Shown here piece after piece: positions 17,371 through 25,656 of a stretch of 64,000 nucleotides of DNA. Position 1 is the first letter of the stretch, and each line of letters starts with the position of its first letter. The translations under genes and the position numbers were made by a program. The notes below the pieces were generated by a model, which was not told the origin of the DNA, made no database searches, and saw only the letters and a program-made list of their open reading frames with translations. Source of the stretch: Selenomonas sp. oral taxon 892 str. F0426 (GTDB taxonomy: Bacteria; Bacillota; Negativicutes; Selenomonadales; Selenomonadaceae); the NCBI RefSeq assembly GCF_000468035.1, contig NZ_KI260545.1:103900-167899 (forward strand). The letters are read 5' to 3'.

Positions 17371-18183
17371 TTACGGCTGAAAGATCAGCGTCTTTTCAAA
17401 CCAGAGTTTGATGGGATACCCCTGATAGACAATAGGTGCAAAGCGCATACGCCAGAATGCCTCCTCTGCCGCCTGTCGGAAGCCGAGGTTCGGTGCATCG
17501 GTGAGGATACGGACGGACTCAATGCCGCCGTCCGTCCCGACGAGGACGCGCCCCGTCACGGATACGGTCGCAGAGTAGCCCAAAGAACGCGCCTCCTCCG
17601 GATAGTATGCCTCCGCATCGCGCAGAATGCGGTAGGAGATTCCAGCGGCAGAGGAAGCAGTATACGAGCCGTCACCGTTATCAGAGAATCCATCCCCGAG
17701 TCCTGCCGCTGTTCCCATTCCGCCCCCTCCCGCACCAGACGATACGCCATCTCCACCGCCAGCCGCAGCTCCCGTACCTGCAGCGGCGGCTGTATCGCTC
17801 CTCTTCGTGTCGCTTGGCGCGGCATCATCCATTGCGGGTGCGAGTGCATTTTCCGCAGGAGGAACAACACGATCCATCTCCTGTGCCGTTGGCGCTGCAG
17901 CCGCCTTGATGCTCGGGAGCAACGATGGTGTCGACGCACTTTCTGTACGGTCTTCCCTCCGTTCCTCCGACGCAGCAGGGGCACCGCCCGCACTGCCCTC
18001 ATTTGCTGCCCCCTGCACCGCCGCCGCAACTTGAGTCTCAGATAGGAACCCCACTTGAAGCGGGGTTGTCGGAATGGGTGGCGATACGAGCCAGTCCAAC
18101 CCAAGCAGGAGCAAGAGCCCTACAACAGCTGCATGGACGGCGAGTGAGAGACCCCCATAGATTTTCCACGAATGTGTCCGCAT
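17371..18183 (-). CDS. tonB: TonB family energy transducer
   Basis: 270 residues. A short cytoplasmic N-terminus, one membrane helix (about 9-31), a low-complexity Ala/Gly/Ser-rich periplasmic linker (about 50-185) and a C-terminal TonB domain (about 190-270; YYPEEARSLGYSATVSVTGR, then AEEAFWRMRFAP) are visible. The linker is Gly/Ala-rich rather than the usual Pro-rich spacer. It passes proton-motive force from ExbBD to the receptor encoded upstream. It is the last gene of the receptor-exbB-exbD-tonB operon. Confidence 0.92.
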   Translation of the reverse strand: MRTHSWKIYGGLSLAVHAAVVGLLLLLGLDWLVSPPIPTTPLQVGFLSETQVAAAVQGAANEGSAGGAPAASEERREDRTESASTPSLLPSIKAAAAPTAQEMDRVVPPAENALAPAMDDAAPSDTKRSDTAAAAGTGAAAGGGDGVSSGAGGGGMGTAAGLGDGFSDNGDGSYTASSAAGISYRILRDAEAYYPEEARSLGYSATVSVTGRVLVGTDGGIESVRILTDAPNLGFRQAAEEAFWRMRFAPIVYQGYPIKLWFEKTLIFQP

Positions 18184-18187
18184 GGCA

Positions 18188-18595
18188 TCACCCCGGTGTA
18201 TCGGTCGCGATATAGACCTTTTCGATTCCGAGGCGTTTCACCACATCCATGACCTGCACGACCGTCCCATAGGAGGCCGCCGCATCTCCACGCAGAATGA
18301 CGGAGATGTCCTCACCGTGCGCCACGTCCTCCGTGAGGCGTGCCGTGAGATCGCGCAGGCTCATGAGGTCGCGCTCGTAGTAGATGCCACCGTCCGCTGT
18401 AATCGTGACAGGGATGTTGCGCGTCATGCTGACCTTTGCGCTCTCCGCCTGTGGGAGCGTAAGCGGCATACTCTTCTGTACGACCATCGAGAGCATGCTC
18501 ATCATGAAGAAGACAAGCAGAAAGAAAATGATGTCGATCATTGGAATGATCATCAGCTGCGGACGTTCCTCCGGCGGCAGAAGATCAAGCTTCAC
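18188..18595 (-). CDS. exbD: ExbD biopolymer transport protein
   Basis: 135 residues from a GTG at 18595 that overlaps the exbB stop by 11 bases, with GGGGGTGAG upstream. A longer frame from further upstream would run through exbB and is not believed. The single membrane helix contains the functional Asp (IPMIDIIFFLLVFFMMSM), followed by a periplasmic domain ending in VVQVMDVVKRLGIEKVYIAT. It is part of the ExbB-ExbD motor that energises TonB. Confidence 0.93.
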   Translation of the reverse strand: MKLDLLPPEERPQLMIIPMIDIIFFLLVFFMMSMLSMVVQKSMPLTLPQAESAKVSMTRNIPVTITADGGIYYERDLMSLRDLTARLTEDVAHGEDISVILRGDAAASYGTVVQVMDVVKRLGIEKVYIATDTPG

Positions 18596-19202
18596 GGCGC
18601 TCACCCCCAACATGCGCCAGATACATCGTCGCAGTGTATTCCACGTCTGCAATGATACCATTCGCCCGATGTGAGAGATAGGCGTGAAGACTGAGTGCAA
18701 GGATCGCCACGAGAAGGCCGCTCGCCGTCGCGACAAGTGCCTCTCCGACGCCGCCCGTGATGGCAAACGGCTCGCCCTCAGCAACGGACAGCACACTGAA
18801 TGAGCCGATCATGCCGATGACCGTACCGAGAAGGCCGAGGAGCGGCGCCATTGTCACAATCACGCTCAAATACTCAAGGTAGCGACGCAGTTCGAGTGCC
18901 TTTTTCTTTGCCGATGCCTGTACAACTTCCTCCTGACGCACATTCGTGTGCGCACGTTCTGCAAGTGCCGCAAGCAGAACCTCCCCCGCCGCGCAACCTG
19001 AATTCCTGCATATCTCAGAGACACGATCATAGTTCTCAGCAGCAAGTGCCGCATTGACCTCGCCACTGAAATCCGCAGACTTTGCCGCCTGTCCCCGATA
19101 ATACGAGAAGCGCTCGAGTGCAATCATCACACTGATCAACGAAGCAAGCCCGATTGGAATCATCGCAAGCCCGCCCTTAGCGAGCAGTTCAAAAATCTCC
19201 AT
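18585..19202 (-). CDS. exbB: ExbB/TolQ/MotA family proton channel protein
   Basis: 205 residues with the three membrane segments of the family (about 12-32, 110-132, 152-176). Between the second and third lie the conserved APLLGLLGTVIGMIGSF and GVGEALVATASGLLVAI motifs that line the proton path. It starts 15 bases after the receptor stop. Coupling to exbD by an 11-base overlap suggests fixed stoichiometry. Confidence 0.95.
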   Translation of the reverse strand: MEIFELLAKGGLAMIPIGLASLISVMIALERFSYYRGQAAKSADFSGEVNAALAAENYDRVSEICRNSGCAAGEVLLAALAERAHTNVRQEEVVQASAKKKALELRRYLEYLSVIVTMAPLLGLLGTVIGMIGSFSVLSVAEGEPFAITGGVGEALVATASGLLVAILALSLHAYLSHRANGIIADVEYTATMYLAHVGGERREA

Positions 19203-19217
19203 TGTTCCCCGCCTTCC

Positions 19218-21341
19218 TTAGAAGCTGTACCGTGCGCCAACGAAGTATGTGCGTGGGAAGCCGGGGGTCAGTGTCCACATGCCTTCACTGGCGTACTCAT
19301 AGTAGGTTTTGTTAAGGACATTGGTAACACCGCCGTACCACTCAAGATTGTCATTTTGCTTGAACTTAAAGTTTAGATCCAGAAGGCCATAGGACGCAAT
19401 GATGCTCCCTTCGTCATGGCGCTTGGACTCTTTGACAAAATTGTTGTATGAGCCAAAGTATGTATACTTCGCACCGACACTCCACTTCTTATCAAACGCA
19501 TAGTTCGCTTGAATGATCGCCTTGTGCTTCGGCACAGACACGAGTCCGCTGCTTGTGAAGTCGATTGCATCCTCGCCATACTCATCCAGGACGGCACGCC
19601 CCTGCGCAGTATACGTCCGACGACCGTGCAGATAGGTATATCCCTCGGTGAGATCAAGCTTGCCGAGTCTCTGCTGCAGCGTCAGCTCTACACCGCGGCG
19701 CTTGACATTGAACATATTAAACGTCTTGTACTCCGGTCCATAAGCGCCAATAAAATACGGACGATTTAACTCGTTGTCCGTTGCAGACATAAACAGCGTC
19801 AGATTTACCGCCGTCGCACCAATCTTATCTCTCATGCCAATCTCGTAGAGATTATATCGCTCCTCCGTGGCAGAAGTGCCCCGATAAACCTTGCTGGATG
19901 CATCCGCATATACTTCATCCGCAATCTGCAGCCCATCGGGGCTGGTAAATCCGCGTTCCCAGCGGGCAAATACACGTCCAATTGTACCGTATTGATAACC
20001 GAGTGAGAGTTCGGCCGCTGTATTCCATCGGTGCGACGTATCCTTGCCGCCGATTGGCCGCCTCAACGTTCCGCCCTGCTTGTCAAATCCATAGATCAGA
20101 TCCTCGCGGCGAACACCTTGCGTAAAGGTAAATTTCCCGTTCTTCATCTGGTTCAGCAGATAGAGTGCTCTCGTCTCTTTCTCGTAATTAAAGGACATTG
20201 GCTTTCTGCCGGAGATATAGTTCAGATGGGAGGACTGATTCACCCAGTCTACACCGATGAGCAGGGAGTTTTTCTTACCATAGGCATAGTCGAACTTCAT
20301 CCGTGTACCGTAGGAATCATGGTTCATACGCCCATCGATGATTTTTGAGTTCTTATAGTCTCCATCTGTATAGAAGAAATCACCGCTGAACTTCCACTTG
20401 CTGCCAAGATTCTGGTTATAGGTGAGGTTATAGGTATTGAGCGCACGATCACCATCGTTGTATTTGCCGTCGGAGGGGCGTGCATTCCTGCCGTAGCGTT
20501 CCACCGTACGGCGTGAAATATTTTGTACAAACCGACTTTCTTCTTCCAAATGACTGAACCGGAACGCCACAGAGTGATCCGCATCCGCATCGTAGCGCAG
20601 TCCCGCAAAGAGATAGTCGCTGTTGCGGAAGGTGTTCACGAAGTAGAGATCACGCTCCAGCTTATTATAGCCGCCCTGCAAGGTAAGTTTCTGCCCCACC
20701 TTATCTCCATAGTTGAATCCCAATCGATACCCGTCCGAGTTCCATTCCGTGGTCAGTGTCCGCTGCGGTTTGTTCATGCTGCGCAGATTCGTCGTGATGT
20801 TGATGATGCCGCCCGCCGCGCCGCTGCCGTAGATGACAGAGCCGCCGCCCGGGATGATCTCGATCTTCTCGACCTGCTCCACCGGCACATAGTCATAGTT
20901 GTTCGGCAGGGGATGCGTCACCATCGTCGTCATCGGCGCACCATCGATCAGTACCTGTATATTGCGGTGTGCCTGACCGGCTCCCTGTCCGCGAATGTCG
21001 ATCTCTCCCCAGAACGATGCGCCGACACTGATGCTCGGCTGATCCTTGAGCACGTCGGAGATGGTCTTGTATCCCTTCTCCTCAATGGCGCGTTTCGTGA
21101 TGACGATCACCTGCTTTGTATCGCGCAGCTTCTCGATCTCTACATAGTCGGGACGGACGTAGGAATCAGAGAGCTTGATCGGCGCCGTGGAAGATGCGGC
21201 TTCCTGTACACTTTTCGCCGTCTGATCGTCTTGTTTCTCTGCCGCAAGAGAGACGCTCGCTCCGCCCCCAATGATCAGGGTGCCACACACAAGCAAACGC
21301 AGATAAAAATACTGACTCTTCGAGATCTTGCGTCGTTTCAT
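19218..21341 (-). CDS. TonB-dependent outer membrane receptor, probably for heme or a siderophore
   Basis: 707 residues from the ATG at 21341, chosen because GGAG lies 6 bases upstream. After a signal peptide (about 1-34), a plug domain (about 60-170; QVLIDGAPMTTM, GGGSVIYGSGAAGGIINITT) precedes a 22-strand barrel ending in Phe (YFVGARYSF). It imports large ligands across the outer membrane with TonB energy. The ligand is not given by sequence. The neighbouring HutW-like enzyme, flavodoxin and TonB system argue for heme, and the Fur-like promoter site for iron control. Confidence 0.92.
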   Translation of the reverse strand: MKRRKISKSQYFYLRLLVCGTLIIGGGASVSLAAEKQDDQTAKSVQEAASSTAPIKLSDSYVRPDYVEIEKLRDTKQVIVITKRAIEEKGYKTISDVLKDQPSISVGASFWGEIDIRGQGAGQAHRNIQVLIDGAPMTTMVTHPLPNNYDYVPVEQVEKIEIIPGGGSVIYGSGAAGGIINITTNLRSMNKPQRTLTTEWNSDGYRLGFNYGDKVGQKLTLQGGYNKLERDLYFVNTFRNSDYLFAGLRYDADADHSVAFRFSHLEEESRFVQNISRRTVERYGRNARPSDGKYNDGDRALNTYNLTYNQNLGSKWKFSGDFFYTDGDYKNSKIIDGRMNHDSYGTRMKFDYAYGKKNSLLIGVDWVNQSSHLNYISGRKPMSFNYEKETRALYLLNQMKNGKFTFTQGVRREDLIYGFDKQGGTLRRPIGGKDTSHRWNTAAELSLGYQYGTIGRVFARWERGFTSPDGLQIADEVYADASSKVYRGTSATEERYNLYEIGMRDKIGATAVNLTLFMSATDNELNRPYFIGAYGPEYKTFNMFNVKRRGVELTLQQRLGKLDLTEGYTYLHGRRTYTAQGRAVLDEYGEDAIDFTSSGLVSVPKHKAIIQANYAFDKKWSVGAKYTYFGSYNNFVKESKRHDEGSIIASYGLLDLNFKFKQNDNLEWYGGVTNVLNKTYYEYASEGMWTLTPGFPRTYFVGARYSF

Positions 21342-21420
21342 CACATACTCCATTTCTCTTGACACAAACAAATATGGCGCTCATGTTCTTTAACAAACAA
21401 GTCGCAAAACATTAAGAGTT

Positions 21421-21449
21421 ATCTTATCAATATGGATTCTCATTGTCAA
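21421..21449 (-). promoter_or_regulatory. Promoter with overlapping Fur-like box for the receptor-exbBD-tonB operon
   Basis: On the minus strand TTGACA and TAAGAT are separated by 17 bases. Bases 21429-21447 (GACAATGAGAATCCATATT) match 14 of 19 positions of the Fur consensus and cover the spacer. Iron repression is therefore likely but not proven. Confidence 0.7.
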
Positions 21450-21455
21450 CATCTT

Positions 21456-21526
21456 AAAATAAAAAGAAAACTAAAATAGGAGTGTAATTTTTCGTCTGCT
21501 TTACGAAAACACAACTCCTATTTTAG
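21456..21526 (-). terminator. Terminator after the hutW-like gene
   Basis: CTAAAATAGGAGT and ACTCCTATTTTAG form a 13-bp stem with a 30-base partly self-pairing loop. On the minus strand the stem is followed by a T-rich tract. It separates the flavodoxin-hutW unit from the receptor operon. Confidence 0.8.
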
Positions 21527-21550
21527 CTTTTTGTTTCTTTTTATTATATA

Positions 21551-23209
21551 TTACACAGCTTTTCCAAGGTCACGCGACTGTGTGCGCATGACGGTATTGA
21601 GATCGGGCGCAGCATTTGCCTCGGCAGCAGCCCGCTCCTTCTCACGTTCTTTTGCGATGAGATCCTTCAGCATCTGCATGTGCGGGTGGCTCTCCATCTC
21701 CGGCGAAGGCTTGCCCGCGAGCGCCGCTGCCATCTGCTCCGGCATCCCGTCGGGGAACATCGCCTCGAGCATGGAGCGCACAGACTTCGGAATCATATCC
21801 TGCAGGGCGACGTTCTCCTTGCGGAGTTTCACCTCGTCCTCCTGCGTGAGCGCATACGCCTCGAGGAAGCCCTGGATGAGGTTGTCGTGCCAGAACTCAC
21901 CCGCGAGCGTCAGACGGAAGCCCGTCGCCGTGCGCGTAATGAGTCCGTTCTCCGCCCATGCGGCGAGGAGCGGTTCCATTTCCGCAGCGAGATCAACGCC
22001 GTATTTCTTCTTGAAGAACGGTGCATAGAGGTAACCGTGCTCGATCTGGTCACCGATCTCACTGTGCATACGGTGTCCGTCCGCCTGCTCACCCATGAAC
22101 TGGAAGGGCTTTGCCCCCTCCTCGACCATCTTCTCATACGGTGCAAGCCCGCCGTGGTTGCGCCACATCACCTCTCCGATGAACCCGCCTGCACCCGAAC
22201 CGAAGGCGAGGACGTCGTTGCCGCGTTTGGCAAGTGTGTTGTACATGCTGCGCTCACGGTGATCGGTCGTCCAATGCGTCGTGTCGATGCGGCTCGCCAT
22301 CGGATTCTCCGCGACGATTTCGAGTCCGCGTTTGAAATACTCGGACTGCTCCTCCGTCGTCGGGAGCATGGGCAGGTCGCCCGACTCGATGCGGCGTGCC
22401 AGCTCACTCGACGGGAACACGTTGAGCTGATAGAGATCGCCGCCCGCAATACCGATCTCGAACTGCGTGCGCACGTCGTTCTCCCAGACCTCCATCGACT
22501 GATAGGGCAGCCCATAGATGAGGTCGGCAATGACAACGGCGCCCTGCTTCTCCACCATGCGGCGCAGCGTCTCGATGACGGTCTCGCGATCATCGATGCG
22601 TCCGATTGCCTGACGGACGCGCGTGTCAAAGGACTGTACGCCGAGGGAGAAGCGGTTGATGCCCGCATTCATCGCAGCCTCGACCTTGCTCTCCGAGAGG
22701 TCATGGATGCGACCCTCGAGCGTGATCTCGCAATCGCTCGTGAGCGGCAGCCGCTCACGTACCGTACGCACAAGCCGCACAAGATCGGCGTCACTCAGAG
22801 CTGTCGGCGTACCGCCGCCAAAGAATACCGCCTGAAAGGGTGCGCCCGTCACGTATGGCGTATCCGCAGCCGCCTCGATCTCCTGAATGAGCACATCGAC
22901 GTAGTGATGCGCCGCCTCCTCGCGCGTGAAATTCTGGAAAAAGCCGCAGTAGCTGCATTTCTTGTCGCAGAATGGGATGTGAATGTAGACGGCACGCTCA
23001 TCCGCCGGATCGGGCGTCTGCGCCATCAGATCCGCCCAGATGCTCGCCTGCTCCGCCTTGTCCCCGATCATGCGCTTGCCGCCTGCGCCGGGATGCACGA
23101 CGCGCTTTTTCGTAAAGGCACAACCGAGCGGGTTCGTAGACTTTGTACCAAGCAGCCAGCCGCGTGCCTCCTCCGAGAGCGCAGCGAGTTTTGTCTCAAA
23201 TGTATTCAT
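21551..23209 (-). CDS. hutW: HutW/ChuW-like radical SAM enzyme for anaerobic heme degradation
   Basis: 552 residues. The radical SAM motif CxxxCxxC is at Cys81, 85 and 88 (PFCDKKCSYCGFF), followed by GGGTPTALSD for SAM binding and a HemN-like second half (YGLPYQSMEVWENDV). HutW/ChuW proteins, relatives of coproporphyrinogen dehydrogenase, open the heme ring by radical methylation without oxygen. This one is about 100 residues longer than the usual 440-460, with a C-terminal tail containing SHPHMQM and charged helices. It overlaps the flavodoxin gene by 4 bases, so the flavodoxin may be its electron donor. A HemN/HemW-type role is the alternative; the locus favours heme breakdown. Confidence 0.82.
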   Translation of the reverse strand: MNTFETKLAALSEEARGWLLGTKSTNPLGCAFTKKRVVHPGAGGKRMIGDKAEQASIWADLMAQTPDPADERAVYIHIPFCDKKCSYCGFFQNFTREEAAHHYVDVLIQEIEAAADTPYVTGAPFQAVFFGGGTPTALSDADLVRLVRTVRERLPLTSDCEITLEGRIHDLSESKVEAAMNAGINRFSLGVQSFDTRVRQAIGRIDDRETVIETLRRMVEKQGAVVIADLIYGLPYQSMEVWENDVRTQFEIGIAGGDLYQLNVFPSSELARRIESGDLPMLPTTEEQSEYFKRGLEIVAENPMASRIDTTHWTTDHRERSMYNTLAKRGNDVLAFGSGAGGFIGEVMWRNHGGLAPYEKMVEEGAKPFQFMGEQADGHRMHSEIGDQIEHGYLYAPFFKKKYGVDLAAEMEPLLAAWAENGLITRTATGFRLTLAGEFWHDNLIQGFLEAYALTQEDEVKLRKENVALQDMIPKSVRSMLEAMFPDGMPEQMAAALAGKPSPEMESHPHMQMLKDLIAKEREKERAAAEANAAPDLNTVMRTQSRDLGKAV

Positions 23210-23706
23210 GAGAGTGCCTCCTTTGCCGCCGCAATGACCTGCGCGAAATCGTTTTCATCCGGGTGACTTGCTGCCGCCGCATAGCGCACCGCATTCTCCT
23301 CAGTGAACGCATGCACATTGTCCTTCGGCATACTCTTGAACATCTCGATGAGCATCGGGTCGATCGCGCCCTGCACGAGGATCGCGCCCAGGATCTCATT
23401 CGACGCATCGAACAGTGTACGGATATTTTCGATGCACTTCGCGCAGTGCTCCGAGTCCGGCTCTGCGCCAAGCGTGCCATAGATGAACACGCGCCGCCCG
23501 CGCAGGCTCTCAATGTACTTCTTCGCCGCAGCATCCGCCGTTCCACGGTCGATCCATGTACCAACACAGAGCGTTGCACTCTCTGGCACTGCCGACGTGT
23601 CCTTGACACTGTGGCAGGATGCGTCGAGTGCCTCCGCCAGGTGTTCCGCGACCTTCTTCGTATTCCCCGTACGCGAGGAGTAGATCACAGCAATATTATT
23701 TTTCAT
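23206..23706 (-). CDS. Flavodoxin family protein
   Basis: 166 residues from the ATG at 23706, which has AGGAG 9 bases upstream. NIAVIYSSRTGNTKKVAEHL (3-22) is the FMN phosphate loop of flavodoxins, and GTWIDRGTAD and IYGTLGAEPDSEH fit the two later flavin loops. Flavodoxins are small one- and two-electron carriers. Its stop overlaps the start of the hutW-like gene (ATGA), so the two are translationally coupled. Anaerobic heme ring opening needs electrons, which this protein could supply. Confidence 0.85.
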   Translation of the reverse strand: MKNNIAVIYSSRTGNTKKVAEHLAEALDASCHSVKDTSAVPESATLCVGTWIDRGTADAAAKKYIESLRGRRVFIYGTLGAEPDSEHCAKCIENIRTLFDASNEILGAILVQGAIDPMLIEMFKSMPKDNVHAFTEENAVRYAAAASHPDENDFAQVIAAAKEALS

Positions 23707-23760
23707 AAATACACACTCCTGTATATCAATATGAATATCTTCATTGTTTGATTCATGTAT

Positions 23761-23789
23761 ATAATATAACAGGTCTTCCAAAAAATCAA
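23761..23789 (-). promoter_or_regulatory. Promoter for flavodoxin-hutW
   Basis: Minus-strand TTGATT and TATTAT hexamers with a 17-base spacer lie about 55 bases upstream of the flavodoxin ATG. The region is AT-rich, which reduces the weight of the match. Confidence 0.5.
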
Positions 23790-23877
23790 GAGTTTTTTGT
23801 GAAAATCATAAAAAATAATTATGAATCAAATTCACGTTTACATTCTTATATAGGAATATTATAGGCATACATACTCG

Positions 23878-23919
23878 TTCTCAATTATATTCTCAATTAT
23901 ATCAAGCTATTGAGAATAT
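23878..23919. promoter_or_regulatory. Repeated TTCTCAAT motifs, candidate operator
   Basis: TTCTCAATTATA occurs twice in tandem (23878-23889, 23890-23901). The second copy also forms a perfect 11-bp inverted repeat with 23909-23919 (ATATTCTCAAT and ATTGAGAATAT, 11-base spacer). They lie about 100 bases upstream of the flavodoxin promoter. The half-site resembles the Fur-type TGAGAAT motif at the receptor promoter. Confidence 0.45.
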
Positions 23920-24026
23920 AGTCATTCATATTTTCTTCAGAAATCAATTCTGCTTTATTTTTATATTTTATTGAAATATTATTCACTATTCTATTCTATA
24001 TATAACTTCTAACTATATTTATTCCA

Positions 24027-24052
24027 ACAAAAAACACCGCCGAAGCGGTGCT
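24027..24052 (-). terminator. Terminator after the DUF134/NifX gene
   Basis: CACCGC-TTCG-GCGGTG hairpin followed by six T on the minus strand. Confidence 0.88.
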
Positions 24053-24067
24053 TTCCATTGTGTAAGC

Positions 24068-24871
24068 TCAGTGTGCGCCGTGTCCGTGATGACCGCAGTG
24101 CTCCCCGTGCTCATGATGTCCGTGTCCACAGCCGTGACCTTCATGCCCCTCATGACCGCAGCCATGCCCGTGTGCATGATCCTTGCCGTGCTGATGTTGG
24201 TGGCGGTGTGTGCACTTGCCCTCATCCGCACTTCTCTCAAGCGTTCCCGCGAGATGCTGCTGCACGACCGCATCCGCGCTGCCCTTCACGCCGGATACGA
24301 GCGTAATGCCCGCCTCTGCAAGTGCCGTCCGTGCACCCGCGCCGATGCCGCCACAGATCACAACATCCGCTTTCGCGTTGTGGAGGAAGCTCGCAAGTGC
24401 GCCATGCCCCTCACCGACCGTGTCCACAACTTCCGAGGACTGCACCGTGCCGTCCTCGACATCATAGAACTTGAACTGTTTTGCTCTGCCGAAATGCTGC
24501 TCAATCTTCTCATTTTCATAAGGTACTGCGATTCTCATTGTATGCTCTCCTTTATCCTGAATCCCGAGGACTATCGGATGTTCGATCCGATATGCGCCGC
24601 CTGCAATGCGAATGCGCTTCCCGCAGATGATTGCCTCCGCGAGCTTGTAGCGCGCCGCCTCGTAGATGCTCGTCACCGTCGCACGGGACACGCCCATCGC
24701 GGCGGCACATTCCTCCTGCGTCTGCCGCCCATAGTCGATCTGACGGATCGTCTCGAGCTCATCCAGCTGGAGGACAACGGACTCCTCCGTCTCCTCTTCC
24801 GCATCCTCCGGCGCAAAACTCCAAAAATCCGGATAAGCGCCGATGCGTCGGCATCTCTTTGGTCGCGGCAT
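24068..24871 (-). CDS. DUF134 DNA-binding domain fused to a NifX/NifB-type cofactor domain with a His-rich tail
   Basis: 267 residues. Residues 1-100 form a DUF134 domain: MPRPKRCRRIG, then a helix-turn-helix with ECAAAMGVSRATVTSIYEAA. Residues 111-215 form a dinitrogenase iron-molybdenum cofactor (NifX/NifY) fold: MRIAVPYENEKIEQHFGRAKQF, then ADVVICGGIGAGARTALAEAGI. The last 50 residues are almost only His, Gly, Cys and Glu (for example HGCGHEGHEGHGCGHGHHEH), which should bind metal ions. No nitrogenase genes are present. Proteins of this type occur widely in anaerobes, without a settled role. A metal-responsive regulator or metal/cluster store is plausible. The neighbouring divergent gene encodes a Cys-rich secreted peptide. 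Confidence 0.85.
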   Translation of the reverse strand: MPRPKRCRRIGAYPDFWSFAPEDAEEETEESVVLQLDELETIRQIDYGRQTQEECAAAMGVSRATVTSIYEAARYKLAEAIICGKRIRIAGGAYRIEHPIVLGIQDKGEHTMRIAVPYENEKIEQHFGRAKQFKFYDVEDGTVQSSEVVDTVGEGHGALASFLHNAKADVVICGGIGAGARTALAEAGITLVSGVKGSADAVVQQHLAGTLERSADEGKCTHRHQHQHGKDHAHGHGCGHEGHEGHGCGHGHHEHGEHCGHHGHGAH

Positions 24872-24940
24872 AGCTCCTCCTTTTCTTTCATATGACAGTT
24901 ATAATCTTAGCAAAGTTTTCAGCATATGTCAATTATGTTT

Positions 24941-24969
24941 TTCTTGTGCTTGACAAGGTATGATAGAAT
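24941..24969 (+). promoter_or_regulatory. Candidate promoter for the Cys-rich secreted peptide
   Basis: TTCTTG and TAGAAT with a 17-base spacer, plus a TG two bases before the -10 (extended -10), about 40 bases upstream of the ATG. Confidence 0.5.
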
Positions 24970-25007
24970 AAAGGTGAAAGTTTATTGTATTTTGGGAGGA
25001 AATGGTT

Positions 25008-25238
25008 ATGAAAAAGATGATTGCAGGGCTCTTTGCGGGACTCATCCTCGCCACAGGCGCACAGGTACTCGCCTATGGCTGCGAAGGCGGGGTATGCGAA
25101 CTGCCGCAGCGTCAGAACACGGCGTACTGCTATGGCGGCAATGCAGGTTACTGCTACGACGGCGACTGCGCACAGACATCACGCGATGCGTGCGCAAATC
25201 AGAGACGCGGCGGCTGCGGCTGCTATCGTGGACGGTAA
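25008..25238 (+). CDS. Small secreted Cys-rich protein, unknown function
   Basis: 76 residues from the ATG at 25008; an ATG six bases earlier is too close to the GGAGG site. A clear signal peptide (MKKMIAGLFAGLILATGAQV, cleavage after LA) leaves a mature peptide of about 52 residues with eight cysteines, many Gly and Tyr, and a basic end (RRGGCGCYRGR). The even number of cysteines suggests disulfides or metal binding. No family was recognised. It has its own promoter and a strong terminator, so it is expressed alone. It diverges from the His-rich DUF134/NifX gene and the two may share metal-related control. Confidence 0.7.
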   Translation: MKKMIAGLFAGLILATGAQVLAYGCEGGVCELPQRQNTAYCYGGNAGYCYDGDCAQTSRDACANQRRGGCGCYRGR

Positions 25239-25247
25239 TTGAGCGAC

Positions 25248-25294
25248 AGAGTGGGTCTGCTTGGAGGATATCATCTTCCAAGCAGACCCACTCT
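25248..25294 (+). terminator. Strong intrinsic terminator
   Basis: AGAGTGGGTCTGCTTGGA pairs with TCCAAGCAGACCCACTCT around a loop of about 11 bases, followed by TTATT. Confidence 0.85.
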
Positions 25295-25320
25295 TTATTG
25301 TGGCAGGATATGTACATCCA

Positions 25321-25653
25321 ATGACGAATCATAATCCAAATACAAAAACAGCCCCTCCACCAAAGCCGCTCGCATGGTGGAAAAAGCTGCTGATCGCTAT
25401 GTTCGGCACATACATCGCGGCAAAGGTTTTCGGTCTCATCATCCCCGATGTCAGTGCCGCAGGTATGTTCCCTCACACGGACGGGGATGGACATACAGAG
25501 AAGTCTCCCCCAACAGACGAATATCCAGACGATACATGGGACTATCCTATGGAAGATCGATACGAGGATGAGGATGATCTGCCGCCCGCAGAGAATCTCT
25601 ATGACGATTGGGACGACTGGAACGAGGGGTATGACGACGACCATTTCAGCTGA
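25321..25653 (+). CDS. Small membrane protein with an acidic tail, hypothetical
   Basis: 110 residues from the ATG at 25321; the ribosome site is weak (GCAGGA). The N-terminus is polar with PPPKP, then one membrane helix (about 22-42, LLIAMFGTYIAAKVFGLIIP). The rest is dominated by Asp, Glu, Pro and Tyr (for example YEDEDDLPPAENLYDDWDDW). No family was recognised. The acidic tail may bind cations. No promoter was identified directly upstream, and the gene follows a strong terminator, so expression is uncertain. Confidence 0.55.
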   Translation: MTNHNPNTKTAPPPKPLAWWKKLLIAMFGTYIAAKVFGLIIPDVSAAGMFPHTDGDGHTEKSPPTDEYPDDTWDYPMEDRYEDEDDLPPAENLYDDWDDWNEGYDDDHFS

Positions 25654-25656
25654 GGC

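Noticed and set aside
18596..18796. N-terminal extension of exbD
   Set aside because: It would overlap exbB by about 200 bases in another frame and lacks the family N-terminus; the GTG at 18595 gives the normal ExbD length.
24950..24969. TTGACA just before the Cys-rich peptide gene
   Set aside because: The only -10-like hexamer is 8 bases away; the TTCTTG/TAGAAT pair with 17-base spacing is preferred.
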